64,000 nt of DNA. Source: Limnohabitans sp. Rim8. GTDB lineage: Bacteria; Pseudomonadota; Gammaproteobacteria; Burkholderiales; Burkholderiaceae_C. The position numbers and the translations under genes are program-made. The stretch is from contig CAMDKK010000015.1 of assembly GCA_945901045.1 (NCBI GenBank), positions 1 to 64,000 on the forward strand, in the 5' to 3' direction. The notes beneath the pieces are model-generated. The model searched no databases. It was not told where the DNA came from and was given only the letters and a program-made list of their open reading frames with translations. Below are positions 36,664-45,083 of the stretch, piece after piece (position 1 is the stretch's first letter; each line of letters begins with the position of its first letter).

Positions 36664-37527
36664 TCAAGGGGCTGCAGGCGACAGCAAGGCCAATTGCGAG
36701 GCAATATGCTGCGGGAATTGCAAGTTCAGACTGCCTGGTGTTGAGAATCGCAAGGACTTTAAAAATCCCAATCGACCTTGTGGCGTAGCCACAATGGCAT
36801 GCAGGGGCAAATTTTTCAATTGCCACTCTGCGGCCAGTTGTTCACCCAAAGCAGGGCCAAACACATCGGTCGCACTGGCCAAAATGTCTGCCTCGTTCAT
36901 GACCACGCAAGCCCAGTCCAAATCCATTGCAAAAGCTCGTCCGGCCACCTTGTCGTGGTTAGCGCCAACCAGTGACGGGTCCGTCTTCAAAATCATATGA
37001 TGGATGCGTTCCCGCCAAACCGAAGTGATCGGGTGTTCAACAAAAAAAAGGTCCAATGCTTTGACCGATCTCAACTCCAACTCTTGAGGCGAGCTGTTCG
37101 CCCCTCCCGGATGGCCGTAGTCATGCGCAGTCACAGTCAAAAGCAAAGCTGCCATCCATTCTTGAGAGCAGACGTATCCTTCTTGGTTCAAGGCCGCTAA
37201 CAGAACAGTCATGCCGCACATGGCATCCGCCGTGTGCAAACGATTGTGGTAGTGAGGCTCGTTGTCGGTGTCAACTTTCAACTCCACTTGCTCCGAAAGT
37301 GCCAAGGCGCAGGCCATCAATGTGCGGGCTTCTGAAGATTCAAATTCTGAATTTTCTGCGGCTAAAAAACCATGACAAGCCTGCAAAACAGGGGTTAGCC
37401 CCATCCAATCACCTTGCCAAGAGTCACGCAGACGGGAGAGCGCCTGCAGCAGCGTAGGATACAAAGAACTTTGCCCAGCAGCATTAAACAGTTGATTCAT
37501 GGATGGACCCTGCGAATAAGTCGTCAT
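36664..37527 (-). CDS. Class I-type cyclic-nucleotide phosphodiesterase (HD superfamily)
   Basis: 287 residues. The metal motifs of eukaryote-like class I phosphodiesterases appear in order: YHNRLHTAD (93-101), AHDYGHPGGAN (134-144), ILKTDPS, and NEADILAS with the late metal Asp. The HD-x-x-HPG-x-x-N pattern separates it from HD-GYP c-di-GMP enzymes. Inference: it hydrolyses the cyclic nucleotide made by the cyclase upstream in the same operon. Its start overlaps the stop of the preceding cyclic-nucleotide-binding gene (ATGA). It is last in the seven-gene leftward operon. An internal ATG at 37500 is an alternative start. Confidence 0.75.
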   Translation of the reverse strand: MTTYSQGPSMNQLFNAAGQSSLYPTLLQALSRLRDSWQGDWMGLTPVLQACHGFLAAENSEFESSEARTLMACALALSEQVELKVDTDNEPHYHNRLHTADAMCGMTVLLAALNQEGYVCSQEWMAALLLTVTAHDYGHPGGANSSPQELELRSVKALDLFFVEHPITSVWRERIHHMILKTDPSLVGANHDKVAGRAFAMDLDWACVVMNEADILASATDVFGPALGEQLAAEWQLKNLPLHAIVATPQGRLGFLKSLRFSTPGSLNLQFPQHIASQLALLSPAAP

Positions 37528-37874
37528 TCCAAAGGAATTTTGAGGGCGTTGTGCATATTTTGCTGCATCAAAAGGGCTTCAAAAATAGGAATCAAAACAG
37601 GCGATGCATTCGACAATATTTCATTCGCTTCATCCGTACTGATTCGCATGCAATTGACGGTGCCTTGTGCCTTGGCAGAAGCGCCTCGAATGCCGCCTTT
37701 CAAGAATGCCTGCTCTCCAAAGGGTTGGCCCTGTCCAATTTGAGCGAACGCCTGTCCGTTCGCCCCCAAAAGTTCGACGACGCCCGTTTCGATAACGAAC
37801 AAGTGGTCAGCCTGATCACCTGCTTTGAAAATCAATTCACCAGGTTGAAATTGAACTTTTTGAAAATCACTCAT
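37524..37874 (-). CDS. Single-domain cyclic-nucleotide-binding protein
   Basis: 116 residues, essentially one cNMP-binding (Crp-like) domain and nothing else. FQPGELIFKAGDQADHLFVIETGVVEL gives the first beta-roll (core: GELIFKAGDQADHLFVI). The phosphate-binding cassette reads FGEQAFLKGGIRGASAKA, with the key Glu and Arg present. No DNA-binding helix-turn-helix, so it should act through protein contacts. It sits between another cNMP-binding gene (9 bp upstream) and the phosphodiesterase (4-bp overlap), implying that it reads the signal made by the operon's cyclase. Confidence 0.8.
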   Translation of the reverse strand: MSDFQKVQFQPGELIFKAGDQADHLFVIETGVVELLGANGQAFAQIGQGQPFGEQAFLKGGIRGASAKAQGTVNCMRISTDEANEILSNASPVLIPIFEALLMQQNMHNALKIPLE

Positions 37875-37883
37875 GGCATTTAA

Positions 37884-38363
37884 TTATTTTTGAGCAGTTA
37901 AATTCAAAGTCCGTTTCACCGTTGTTTGAATGATTTGACGCATCAGGGGTGGCAGTTTCGGCAAAATCCCATCTACCTTGTGCAATGGAATAACGCGGGC
38001 TTGAACTGGCGTCATGCACAAAATAGTTTTGTTGTAAGGCAAGCCCGACAAACCTTCGGCCAATCCGAGCACACTGCCCGGCCCGATGCGTTCAACTTGG
38101 TTCCCTTGGATGGCCAGCATATCGCCTTTCACCACGAAATAAGCATCCGAGAGCTGTTGACCTTGGGTGAGTATTTTGCTTTTGGCTGAGAAACTGATGG
38201 TGTTAAAGAACTTTGAACTCCACAAGCTGAAATACAAGCGCTCATTGCTGGTCAATTTCCCGGATTTATAAATGGCCATACTGTCAGTGGAGTATGGATC
38301 CGAAATTCCCAGCGCATGAAGATGCTCAATATCAACCTGAAACTGACCTGTAACTTTATGCAT
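37884..38363 (-). CDS. Cyclic-nucleotide-binding-like protein
   Basis: 159 residues. An N-terminal segment of about 50 residues precedes a Crp-like beta-roll (KSKILTQGQQLSDAYFVVKGDMLAI, GPGSVLGLAEGLSGLPYNKT). The phosphate cassette is weaker than in the neighbour: GLAEGLSGLPYNKTI has the Glu, but Asn/Lys stand where Arg is usual. Ligand binding is therefore less certain, or the ligand may differ. No DNA-binding domain. Overlaps the cyclase stop by 8 bp and ends 9 bp before the next cNMP-binding gene. Confidence 0.68.
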   Translation of the reverse strand: MHKVTGQFQVDIEHLHALGISDPYSTDSMAIYKSGKLTSNERLYFSLWSSKFFNTISFSAKSKILTQGQQLSDAYFVVKGDMLAIQGNQVERIGPGSVLGLAEGLSGLPYNKTILCMTPVQARVIPLHKVDGILPKLPPLMRQIIQTTVKRTLNLTAQK

Positions 38364-39429
38364 TGATTTCTTTCAGGAGTGACCTGTCAACCAGTTTCGC
38401 CGCCAGCGCATTCAATTCTTTAGCAAGTGTTTCCCGTTCGAGAAAATTCATATTTTGCAAAGCAAGATCAATCTGAACACCAGAGGGGTGGTCTAAGCGA
38501 AGTTGTTGCAATTTTGTATTTTTTCGCCCCTTCACAGCGTAGGATTTCACTTGACGGTCAATCCCCTTGAGTTGAAATGCCGCTTGGGGCTCGACATCCA
38601 CCAAGTCTTCGACCTGCGAGTACGTTTCGTGACTGATCAAAATTCCACCGGGTTGCGCATTCGCCTCCAAACGTTGGGCCACATTCACTTCCCCACCAAT
38701 GATGGTGTAGCTTAATCGCTGCTCGGAGCCGAAGTTGCCGACATTGCAATAACCGGTATTGATGCCGATCCGGATGACAAAAGGTGTATCAAAGCCCCGC
38801 TCTTTCCAACGCCTTCCTAAAACACGCATTTGCTCTTGCATTTGCAAAGCCATTTCCACACAAGCACGTGCGTCCTCGCGAACACCTTTGGAATCAGGGT
38901 CGCCAAAAAAGAGCATGACTGCATCGCCAATGTATTTGTCAATGGTGGCGCCATGCGACAAAGCAATTTGAGTCATTTCTGAAAAATATTCGTTCAAATA
39001 CTCCGTCAATGCTTCAGGCTGCAAGTTTTCTGCAGTGCGCGTGAAATCTTTGATGTCACTGAAAAAAACAGTGAGCTTCTTGCGTTGGGTGGTGATTTGC
39101 GTATCGTACTTTCCCGCAAAAATAGCCTCGTGAATTTGAGGCGGAAGGTACTTGGCCAATTGCTGAGACAAGCCCTCCAGCTTATTGCGTTGCAACTCCA
39201 GCTCTTGGGTTTGGGTTTTCAAATTCCGGTTGAGCTTGAACAATCGCTGCTCTTGACGGTCGGAGTGGCGGGTCAGGTCTTCATTTTCGCGAACGAGTTT
39301 GGAAAAACGATCAAACAGCCTTTCGGCAAATTGATGGACTTCCAAGGGAACCGCATTTTGCAAGATGACCGACCCCTCATTGATAAGTATCTTTTCACGG
39401 TCATACAAGTCAAAGATCTCATCAGCCAT
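38356..39429 (-). CDS. Class III adenylate cyclase with N-terminal coiled coil
   Basis: 357 residues. About 30-95 is a charged heptad-rich coiled coil; the cyclase homology domain spans about 112-300. Catalytic features: metal Asp D125 (FFSDIKDFT) and D169 (KYIGDAVM), adenine-selecting K165 and T242 (LSYTIIGG), transition-state N249 and R253 (VNVAQRLE). The Lys/Thr pair marks an adenylate cyclase of class IIIb, the subclass known for CO2/bicarbonate stimulation. IIGGE replaces the usual IIGDE. No membrane segment. It overlaps siaC-like by 8 bp and occupies the place where the diguanylate cyclase gene siaD lies in Pseudomonas, so control by the SiaABC-like switch is likely. Confidence 0.83.
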   Translation of the reverse strand: MADEIFDLYDREKILINEGSVILQNAVPLEVHQFAERLFDRFSKLVRENEDLTRHSDRQEQRLFKLNRNLKTQTQELELQRNKLEGLSQQLAKYLPPQIHEAIFAGKYDTQITTQRKKLTVFFSDIKDFTRTAENLQPEALTEYLNEYFSEMTQIALSHGATIDKYIGDAVMLFFGDPDSKGVREDARACVEMALQMQEQMRVLGRRWKERGFDTPFVIRIGINTGYCNVGNFGSEQRLSYTIIGGEVNVAQRLEANAQPGGILISHETYSQVEDLVDVEPQAAFQLKGIDRQVKSYAVKGRKNTKLQQLRLDHPSGVQIDLALQNMNFLERETLAKELNALAAKLVDRSLLKEINA

Positions 39430-39799
39430 GGTGCCCCACTTTGAATTCCAACTCAGGAAAGCGATCCTTGAAATCCTCGCCTAGTTCCTCCATGATGTCG
39501 TCATCTTCTGGCACAGTCCAATGAACATTGACTTCGTTGCCTGCTTTTCGATAGGCGTCAACGCCTTCAAATATCCGATACAGCGCTTTGATACTGGAGC
39601 TGTTGATGTAGACCATTGCCATGGTCACATTCAAGGGCCCTTTGGGCTCCAAAGTAAGCGCGTTAATGGCATTGATCACTGGACCATAAAAGACAGCCAC
39701 ATCTTCTGGAAAAGATTCGCCTTGAATCTTCAGAGACAAAGGTTCTGTCATCAATTGAACTTCGGGCGTTCTTTCTGTGCCTTGAATATGCAATGTCAT
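39422..39799 (-). CDS. SiaC-like phospho-switch protein (DUF1987)
   Basis: 125 residues of the DUF1987/SiaC family: IQGTERTPEVQL at the N-terminus, GESFPEDVAVFYGPV, and the phosphoacceptor loop VYINSSSIKALYRIF. In Pseudomonas SiaC the acceptor is a Thr in an NTSS loop; here residues 67-69 are all Ser. Unphosphorylated SiaC binds and activates the diguanylate cyclase SiaD. By analogy this protein would bind the adjacent adenylate cyclase. Start set at the ATG at 39799; the longer frame runs into siaB-like. It lies 16 bp after siaB-like. Confidence 0.82.
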   Translation of the reverse strand: MTLHIQGTERTPEVQLMTEPLSLKIQGESFPEDVAVFYGPVINAINALTLEPKGPLNVTMAMVYINSSSIKALYRIFEGVDAYRKAGNEVNVHWTVPEDDDIMEELGEDFKDRFPELEFKVGHHG

Positions 39800-39815
39800 A
39801 ATTTTCCTGAATTTT

Positions 39816-40337
39816 TTAAATGGTCGCTGCAATAATAAAGTCGACGCTGTGCTCGTCAATTTCATCAAAGCTGTATCTTATTGGCTCTGAAGATCTTCTG
39901 GCAATTTCGAGTAAGCCCAATCCCGAACCGGGTCCTTCGTGACCATCGGCTTTGGACATGCCTTCGCGGTAGAGTTGACGAATGGTGTCTTTGTCTGCCC
40001 CCTCAATTTGCTGCAAGCGCTCTTTAAGGTCTTTTGTCTGATCCTTTGCAATTCGATTGCCACACATGATGGTAATGACGCCATCATGGTCAGTAATCAA
40101 AATCATGCCTGATTTGTCATCGTGAATGCTGCCGTGCCAAATCAAGTTTTGCACCCCTTCCATGAACACGGAAAAAATCAATTTAGATCTTTTGGGGTCG
40201 TCATGCGCTATCAATCTGTTTTTAAGTAACTCAGCCAGAGTCACCATCAATTCATCAGATACCATGCCGTTGTAAGCCATGATGACATGGTTCTCGCGTA
40301 AGTTGTTACGCATCTGAACCGCTTGGGTAAATTCCAT
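39816..40337 (-). CDS. SiaB-like GHKL-fold protein kinase
   Basis: 173 residues of the SiaB family (DUF6272), which phosphorylates SiaC. The ATPase fold is visible as the N-box-like FMEGVQNLIWHGS and the G-box GPGSGLGLLEIARRS, with DHDGVITIMCGN between. Cytoplasmic, no membrane segment. The gene order phosphatase-kinase-switch is that of siaABC. It starts 56 bp after the phosphatase stop; an ATG at 40337 is clear, with a purine-rich stretch upstream (AAGGAAAAGA). Confidence 0.82.
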   Translation of the reverse strand: MEFTQAVQMRNNLRENHVIMAYNGMVSDELMVTLAELLKNRLIAHDDPKRSKLIFSVFMEGVQNLIWHGSIHDDKSGMILITDHDGVITIMCGNRIAKDQTKDLKERLQQIEGADKDTIRQLYREGMSKADGHEGPGSGLGLLEIARRSSEPIRYSFDEIDEHSVDFIIAATI

Positions 40338-40393
40338 ATTCTTTTCCTTTAAGAATAAATCATCTTGTTAAAAGTAAAAAATCACTTTTCAAA

Positions 40394-42673
40394 TCAAAGT
40401 CTGAATACGACCGCCGTCACATCATCGCGTCGGACTTCGGTGCCTTGCCATTGCTTGAAATCCGCTTGCATACGCTGAGCCAGGATTGGGGCGTCAAGAT
40501 CCCTATTTTTCTGTAACAAGGATTCAAGCCGGCGGTAACCATAAGCAATTTTCTTTTCAGACAGGCCCCCTATTTGATCAGTAAAACCATCGGTCACGAT
40601 GACAAATAAATCGCCTGATGCATAAGAAATAGTAGCAAGTTGCGGTTTATCCGCCTGTTCTATAGCGTCGATATAACCCAAACTACAACGCGCAACAGCA
40701 TGACGAACCACTTGACCCTGCGTTGTCATTTGAAACAATCCTATTTTGGCGCCAGCGAATTCAATAGTTTGTTTTTCCCTGTCTATACGCAACACCACGG
40801 CGTCGCAACCGTCATCACTTTCACTGTCAGGGCGGTCTTGATTCAAGCCAGTGCGCACGAAATGGTCTAAAGAGATCAAAGCTTTCGCAGGGTCTTCTTC
40901 TGTGCTGTTTGCATAAATACGCTCCATCGAATTGCTGACCAGCAAAGACAACATGGCGCCTGGAACGCCATGACCTGTGCAGTCGGCTACAGCCAAAATA
41001 AAAGGCCCGGCACGTTGCGAGGAAGAAACCCACCAAAGATCGCCGCCAATCGTATCTCTGGGCTCCCACAGTGTGGCAAATGATGCGAAGCGATTGTGAA
41101 TACGTTGGGCTCTTGGCAATTGCCCGCGTTGCAATCGGCTTGCGTAGTTCACGGAACTCACAACCAAGTTGTGTGTCTCGCTTAAGGCCTGGTGCTGTGT
41201 TTGAAGTTCTCGTGTTCTCTCTTCAACCGTGCTCTCCAGAATTTTGTTCTGATTTTCAACCGCTTCCTTTTGCGCTTGAACAGTGACTCCAAGTTTCTTT
41301 TCAATCGCCCTTGATCTGGATTGCACGCCTAAATTGAAAATGATGGCATCAAAACAAATAGCAAAGGCTTGTGCAATAAAGCTGCCTTTTACAAACAAGC
41401 CCAAACCGGAAGAGGGCAAGTAATTGTTGATGGGCACCACATTCAAAATATTTAACAAAAAGACAAGCCAAAACGGTAAATAAAACAACAATGAAATGAT
41501 GGCAAATCGCGCAGCCTTCAAACCTCGCCTGTAGCGTACCACTGAGCAGATTAACAAGCCAATCAGCACTGCCGTAGTTAATAAAAATAAAGGGATAAAG
41601 AGCAAAATAGGCGGTAGCTCATGCTCAAAAAAGTAGCCTATAAAGAACTGAACGGCTTGCAGTCCGATCCAGATATTGGTTAAAAGGTGAAAACGAGGAA
41701 AGTGGCGGTAAGTCCCTAAAAATGCGCGGCAAAACAAAACATAGAAAATAATTTGCAAATAGCCAAAAAGTCCTACCCAAAAAGCAGACGCTGATAATAT
41801 CCCAATGTTGCCTTGATCAAGCACCCAGAAAAATTCAAATAATCTCTGCCCATCGTGGATGGGCATTGTCATAATTTGCAACCAACCCAACACCAACCAA
41901 ATGCCGTAAATCACCGAAACTGCATCACGTTTGTAAAAGAGATTGTTACAAGTACTGATGATCAAGGCGAACAAAAGGCCTGCCAAAATTCCTTCTATGT
42001 ACAAGCCGTATTTACGCAATTCCAAATACGTGGTTCTATCGTATAAACGCAATGCAAAATGAACTGCCGGATAGGTGCTGTTGGACTTCAATCTGGAAAA
42101 CAATTGCACCTCACTGTCTTTGTGCAATGTGAACACCGGATTGCGACTAAGCAAAGTGTCCAGGGTGAAAACATAGGGATCAATATCGCCCATTCTCAAG
42201 GGTACATTTTGACTGTAGGGCCCATTCAACTCCCTGCTGCTGCCATCCGGATAAACCACGAAGTGCTGGTAACGCACCCAGTTGATGCCTTTGTCTGTTC
42301 TGCTTGCATCAACAATGAAATCTCTGTTTTCACCAATGCGATTGACTAATTTCTGGACCACCCAATACTGGGATTTTGGATCGATTCGACCGATGGTGTC
42401 TGCGGGCTTGAAATCCGACAAACGCTTGCGGACTTGCTCCAATGTGGCATTGCCTTCCTTGTCTTCCCAGACCAAAGGGTTGAGCGTGTCCGAAAAATAG
42501 ATGGTGGTATTGGCGCCGACCTCTAAGGCCGACTGGGCCCGGGCCATAGATGGCAGCAGTCCTATGCTGAACGCAGTCCCAAGCGCCAGCAACAAGCGCG
42601 CAGAGTGCAGAAAACCTAATTTCCAATGGAACCCAACTGGTTTCAAGAAAATCGCAATTAGGTTGTTTTTCAT
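40394..42673 (-). CDS. 7TMR-DISM receptor with C-terminal PP2C (SpoIIE) phosphatase, SiaA-like
   Basis: 759 residues. A signal/anchor segment (about 20-47), a periplasmic DISM-type sensor domain (about 50-225), seven TM helices (about 230-450), a coiled coil (about 455-510, VQAQKEAVENQNKILESTVEERTREL, heptad pattern) and a PP2C-type phosphatase (about 530-759) with RDTIGGDLWW, VADCTGHGVPGAML, VTDGFTDQIGG and RRDDVTAVV, all metal-binding Asp present. Pseudomonas SiaA has a different sensor (HAMP) but the same phosphatase and dephosphorylates SiaC. This would be the input of the operon: an outside ligand sets phosphatase activity. First gene of the leftward seven-gene operon. Confidence 0.85.
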   Translation of the reverse strand: MKNNLIAIFLKPVGFHWKLGFLHSARLLLALGTAFSIGLLPSMARAQSALEVGANTTIYFSDTLNPLVWEDKEGNATLEQVRKRLSDFKPADTIGRIDPKSQYWVVQKLVNRIGENRDFIVDASRTDKGINWVRYQHFVVYPDGSSRELNGPYSQNVPLRMGDIDPYVFTLDTLLSRNPVFTLHKDSEVQLFSRLKSNSTYPAVHFALRLYDRTTYLELRKYGLYIEGILAGLLFALIISTCNNLFYKRDAVSVIYGIWLVLGWLQIMTMPIHDGQRLFEFFWVLDQGNIGILSASAFWVGLFGYLQIIFYVLFCRAFLGTYRHFPRFHLLTNIWIGLQAVQFFIGYFFEHELPPILLFIPLFLLTTAVLIGLLICSVVRYRRGLKAARFAIISLLFYLPFWLVFLLNILNVVPINNYLPSSGLGLFVKGSFIAQAFAICFDAIIFNLGVQSRSRAIEKKLGVTVQAQKEAVENQNKILESTVEERTRELQTQHQALSETHNLVVSSVNYASRLQRGQLPRAQRIHNRFASFATLWEPRDTIGGDLWWVSSSQRAGPFILAVADCTGHGVPGAMLSLLVSNSMERIYANSTEEDPAKALISLDHFVRTGLNQDRPDSESDDGCDAVVLRIDREKQTIEFAGAKIGLFQMTTQGQVVRHAVARCSLGYIDAIEQADKPQLATISYASGDLFVIVTDGFTDQIGGLSEKKIAYGYRRLESLLQKNRDLDAPILAQRMQADFKQWQGTEVRRDDVTAVVFRL

Positions 42674-42838
42674 CAAGTCAACGCATTAAATCAATAAAAA
42701 CTAAATTCTTAATAAAATTATTGATCTAAATGTAACTTGAGGGTTCTCCCATTGTCAATCTGTGTTAGGCGTGACTATGAGACCAACTCCAGCGGGTCTG
42801 CCCCGTTGAGAAGCGTTCCCAGACCAAGCCGGCTCCAT

Positions 42839-44074
42839 TCAATTCAGCGGCTTTTGCCAAGCCGCACATGCCGCCCCCAGCAACAATACCAAGGCGGACA
42901 CCCCAAACCCCGTCTGCAAACCGCCTGAGCCGTCCGAGACCCACCCGGTCAAGGCAGGGCCAATCATTTGGCCGACAGCAAAAATACTGGTGAACACAGT
43001 GATGGCGGGAATCCATTGCGTTTGGGGCAGATTGTGTTTGACAAAGGCCGTGGTCGAAGCAACCGCTGTGGCCAGGCAGGCCCCGAAAATAGCACCTGAC
43101 ACATAGATGGCTGCATGGCCAATGTCGCCTATACCGTCCGCCTTGTGCATGGCCAAGTAAGCGGGAATCAGGCAGGCCAAGGCCAGCAAACCGTTGATGA
43201 TGGCCAGACACTGTCCGCCTTTGAATGTGTCGAGGGACTTGGCCCACAAAGGTGCACTGAACATGCCAAAAGTACCCATGCATGCGTAAAAAAGAGTCAG
43301 GTTCGGAGGACTCCAACCCAACTCGCGCAACAGCGAAATCACAAATGTCATGTAGCCGATATAGCCCATGCCAAAGCAAAAATACCCGGCACCCATACCC
43401 ACATAACGGCGAGGCGAAGTTGTATCACCATGACGGCTTCTAGGCGGGGCGGCTGGCACCGAAAGACTGGGCTTCCACATCAATAAGGTCATGATCAGAC
43501 CTGTCAACCCGACCATCAACCACCCCAGTTGCCATGGGTGGGGCCATTGCCATTGCAAACCCCAAACCAGGGTGGCGGGCACTAAGAAAGCAGAAATCAC
43601 CATCCCAAAACCACCACCTGCATAGTAGATGCCCAGCAAATGCCCGGATCGCTTTTCATGTTGACCCGCCAACTGCGCGATCAACACCGTACCTCCAGCA
43701 AACACGGATGCGCTGGTAAAGCCGGATAAAAACCGCAACAAAGCAATCGAATAGGCATCGGCGACAAAACCGCACAGGCCCAGGAACACACTGGTCAATA
43801 TGCCACCGGCCACAAAAGAGACTCCAGAAGAAAAACGCCGAATGACCATCGACAAGGTCAGTGCACCCAACAAATACCCCGCCGCATGTGCGGTGTTCAG
43901 CGCGCCGAGTACCAAGTACGACCAAGCCAAGTCGTCCCGCATGGCGGGTACAAAAAGGGCATATGAAAAGCGGGCCAAACTGGCACCCAAACTTGTCCCC
44001 AAAGACAAACCGAGCGCGACGATCACCGGGTGGCCAACGAGCCATTCTTGGCCCCGCGAAAGCGGCAAGGACAT
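42839..44074 (-). CDS. YbfB/YjiJ-family MFS transporter
   Basis: 411 residues, twelve predicted TM helices. It has the YbfB/YjiJ pattern: SLGTSLGASLARFSYALFVPAM near the N-terminus (core GASLARFSYALFVP), NTAHAAGYLLGAL, FLSGFTSASVFAGGTVLIAQL and PQTQWIPAITVFTSIFAVGQMIGP. An inner-membrane secondary transporter, substrate unknown. It begins 16 bp after the nitronate monooxygenase stop on the same strand, so it is probably the last gene of a catabolic operon and carries a substrate or product of it. Confidence 0.83.
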   Translation of the reverse strand: MSLPLSRGQEWLVGHPVIVALGLSLGTSLGASLARFSYALFVPAMRDDLAWSYLVLGALNTAHAAGYLLGALTLSMVIRRFSSGVSFVAGGILTSVFLGLCGFVADAYSIALLRFLSGFTSASVFAGGTVLIAQLAGQHEKRSGHLLGIYYAGGGFGMVISAFLVPATLVWGLQWQWPHPWQLGWLMVGLTGLIMTLLMWKPSLSVPAAPPRSRHGDTTSPRRYVGMGAGYFCFGMGYIGYMTFVISLLRELGWSPPNLTLFYACMGTFGMFSAPLWAKSLDTFKGGQCLAIINGLLALACLIPAYLAMHKADGIGDIGHAAIYVSGAIFGACLATAVASTTAFVKHNLPQTQWIPAITVFTSIFAVGQMIGPALTGWVSDGSGGLQTGFGVSALVLLLGAACAAWQKPLN

Positions 44075-44090
44075 GTTGGGCTCAAAGTGA

Positions 44091-45062
44091 CTAAAGCATC
44101 GCCATCAGTCTCTGCCGAATGATCTGATCGGCCTCGGCCATGATGCGGTCAATCAAGGCCTTGACTGTCGGCACATCGTGGATCAGGCCCGCGACCATGC
44201 CGCATGACCAGGCCCCAGCCTCCATCTCGCCGTTTTGCATGATGCGCGGATAGACGCCCGCCACTTCCTCAATGATGTCTTCAAACTTGAGCTTAGCGCC
44301 CAGGGTGCGCTCTTTCTCCAACAAACGATCTACCGCATCGTTGCGCAATACGCGCTCGGTGTTACGCAAAGGACGCATCACCAAACGGGTGTCCAGTTCA
44401 CTGGCCGCCACAATGGCTTGTTTGACGTTATCGTGCACCGGCGCTTCTTGCGTTGCAATAAAGCGGGTGCCCATGTTGATGCCTTGCGCGCCCAGCGCCA
44501 ATGCGGCCACCAGGGATCGGCCATCGGCCATGCCGCCCGATGCCACGAAAGGAATTTTCAACTCATCGGCAGCGCGGGGCAACAAAATGAAGTTAGGGAT
44601 ATCGTCCTCACCGGGGTGACCACCGCATTCAAAACCATCCACGCTCACGGCATCACAACCAATGGACTGGGCCTTGAGCGCGTGCCGCACCGAGGTGCAT
44701 TTGTGAATCACTTTGATACCCGCCGCATGCAATGCGGGTAAATATTTTTGCGGATTGTTGCCCGCAGTTTCGACCGCCTTGATACCGCCATCGATGATGG
44801 CCTGGATGTAGCCCGGGTAGTCCGGCGAACTCACCGTCGGTAAGAACGTGAGGTTCACACCGATGGGTTTGTCCGTCATGTCGCGGCAACGGCGAATTTC
44901 GTTGGCCAACGCTTGCGGTGTGCGTTGCGTCAAGCCGGTGATGATGCCCAAGCCGCCCGCATTGGACACCGCAGCCGCCAATTCGGCAAAGCCGACGTAG
45001 TGCATTCCGCCCTGAATAATGGGATGCTGGATACCGAACATTTCTGTGATTTGGGTTTTCAT
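44091..45062 (-). CDS. Nitronate monooxygenase (2-nitropropane dioxygenase family)
   Basis: A 323-residue FMN-dependent TIM-barrel enzyme. Motifs: FGIQHPIIQGGMHYVG, AVSNAGGLGIITGLT, HKCTSVRHALKAQSIGCDAVSVDGFECGGHPGEDD (core VSVDGFECGGHPG with the catalytic His of class I enzymes), VASGGMADGRSLVAALALGAQGINMGTRFIAT. It oxidises alkyl nitronates or acts on related electron-rich substrates. It lies between a DsbA-like isomerase and the MFS gene, with a 21-bp gap to the isomerase. Confidence 0.88.
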   Translation of the reverse strand: MKTQITEMFGIQHPIIQGGMHYVGFAELAAAVSNAGGLGIITGLTQRTPQALANEIRRCRDMTDKPIGVNLTFLPTVSSPDYPGYIQAIIDGGIKAVETAGNNPQKYLPALHAAGIKVIHKCTSVRHALKAQSIGCDAVSVDGFECGGHPGEDDIPNFILLPRAADELKIPFVASGGMADGRSLVAALALGAQGINMGTRFIATQEAPVHDNVKQAIVAASELDTRLVMRPLRNTERVLRNDAVDRLLEKERTLGAKLKFEDIIEEVAGVYPRIMQNGEMEAGAWSCGMVAGLIHDVPTVKALIDRIMAEADQIIRQRLMAML

Positions 45063-45083
45063 GATGATCCTTGGTAAAACGAT

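Noticed and set aside
36664-37527. HD-GYP c-di-GMP phosphodiesterase
   Set aside because: No GYP motif; HDYGHPGGAN and YHNRLHTAD match class I cyclic-nucleotide phosphodiesterases.
37524-38363. The two cNMP-binding genes as Crp/FNR transcription factors
   Set aside because: Both lack the C-terminal helix-turn-helix; the lengths (116 and 159 residues) leave no room for it.
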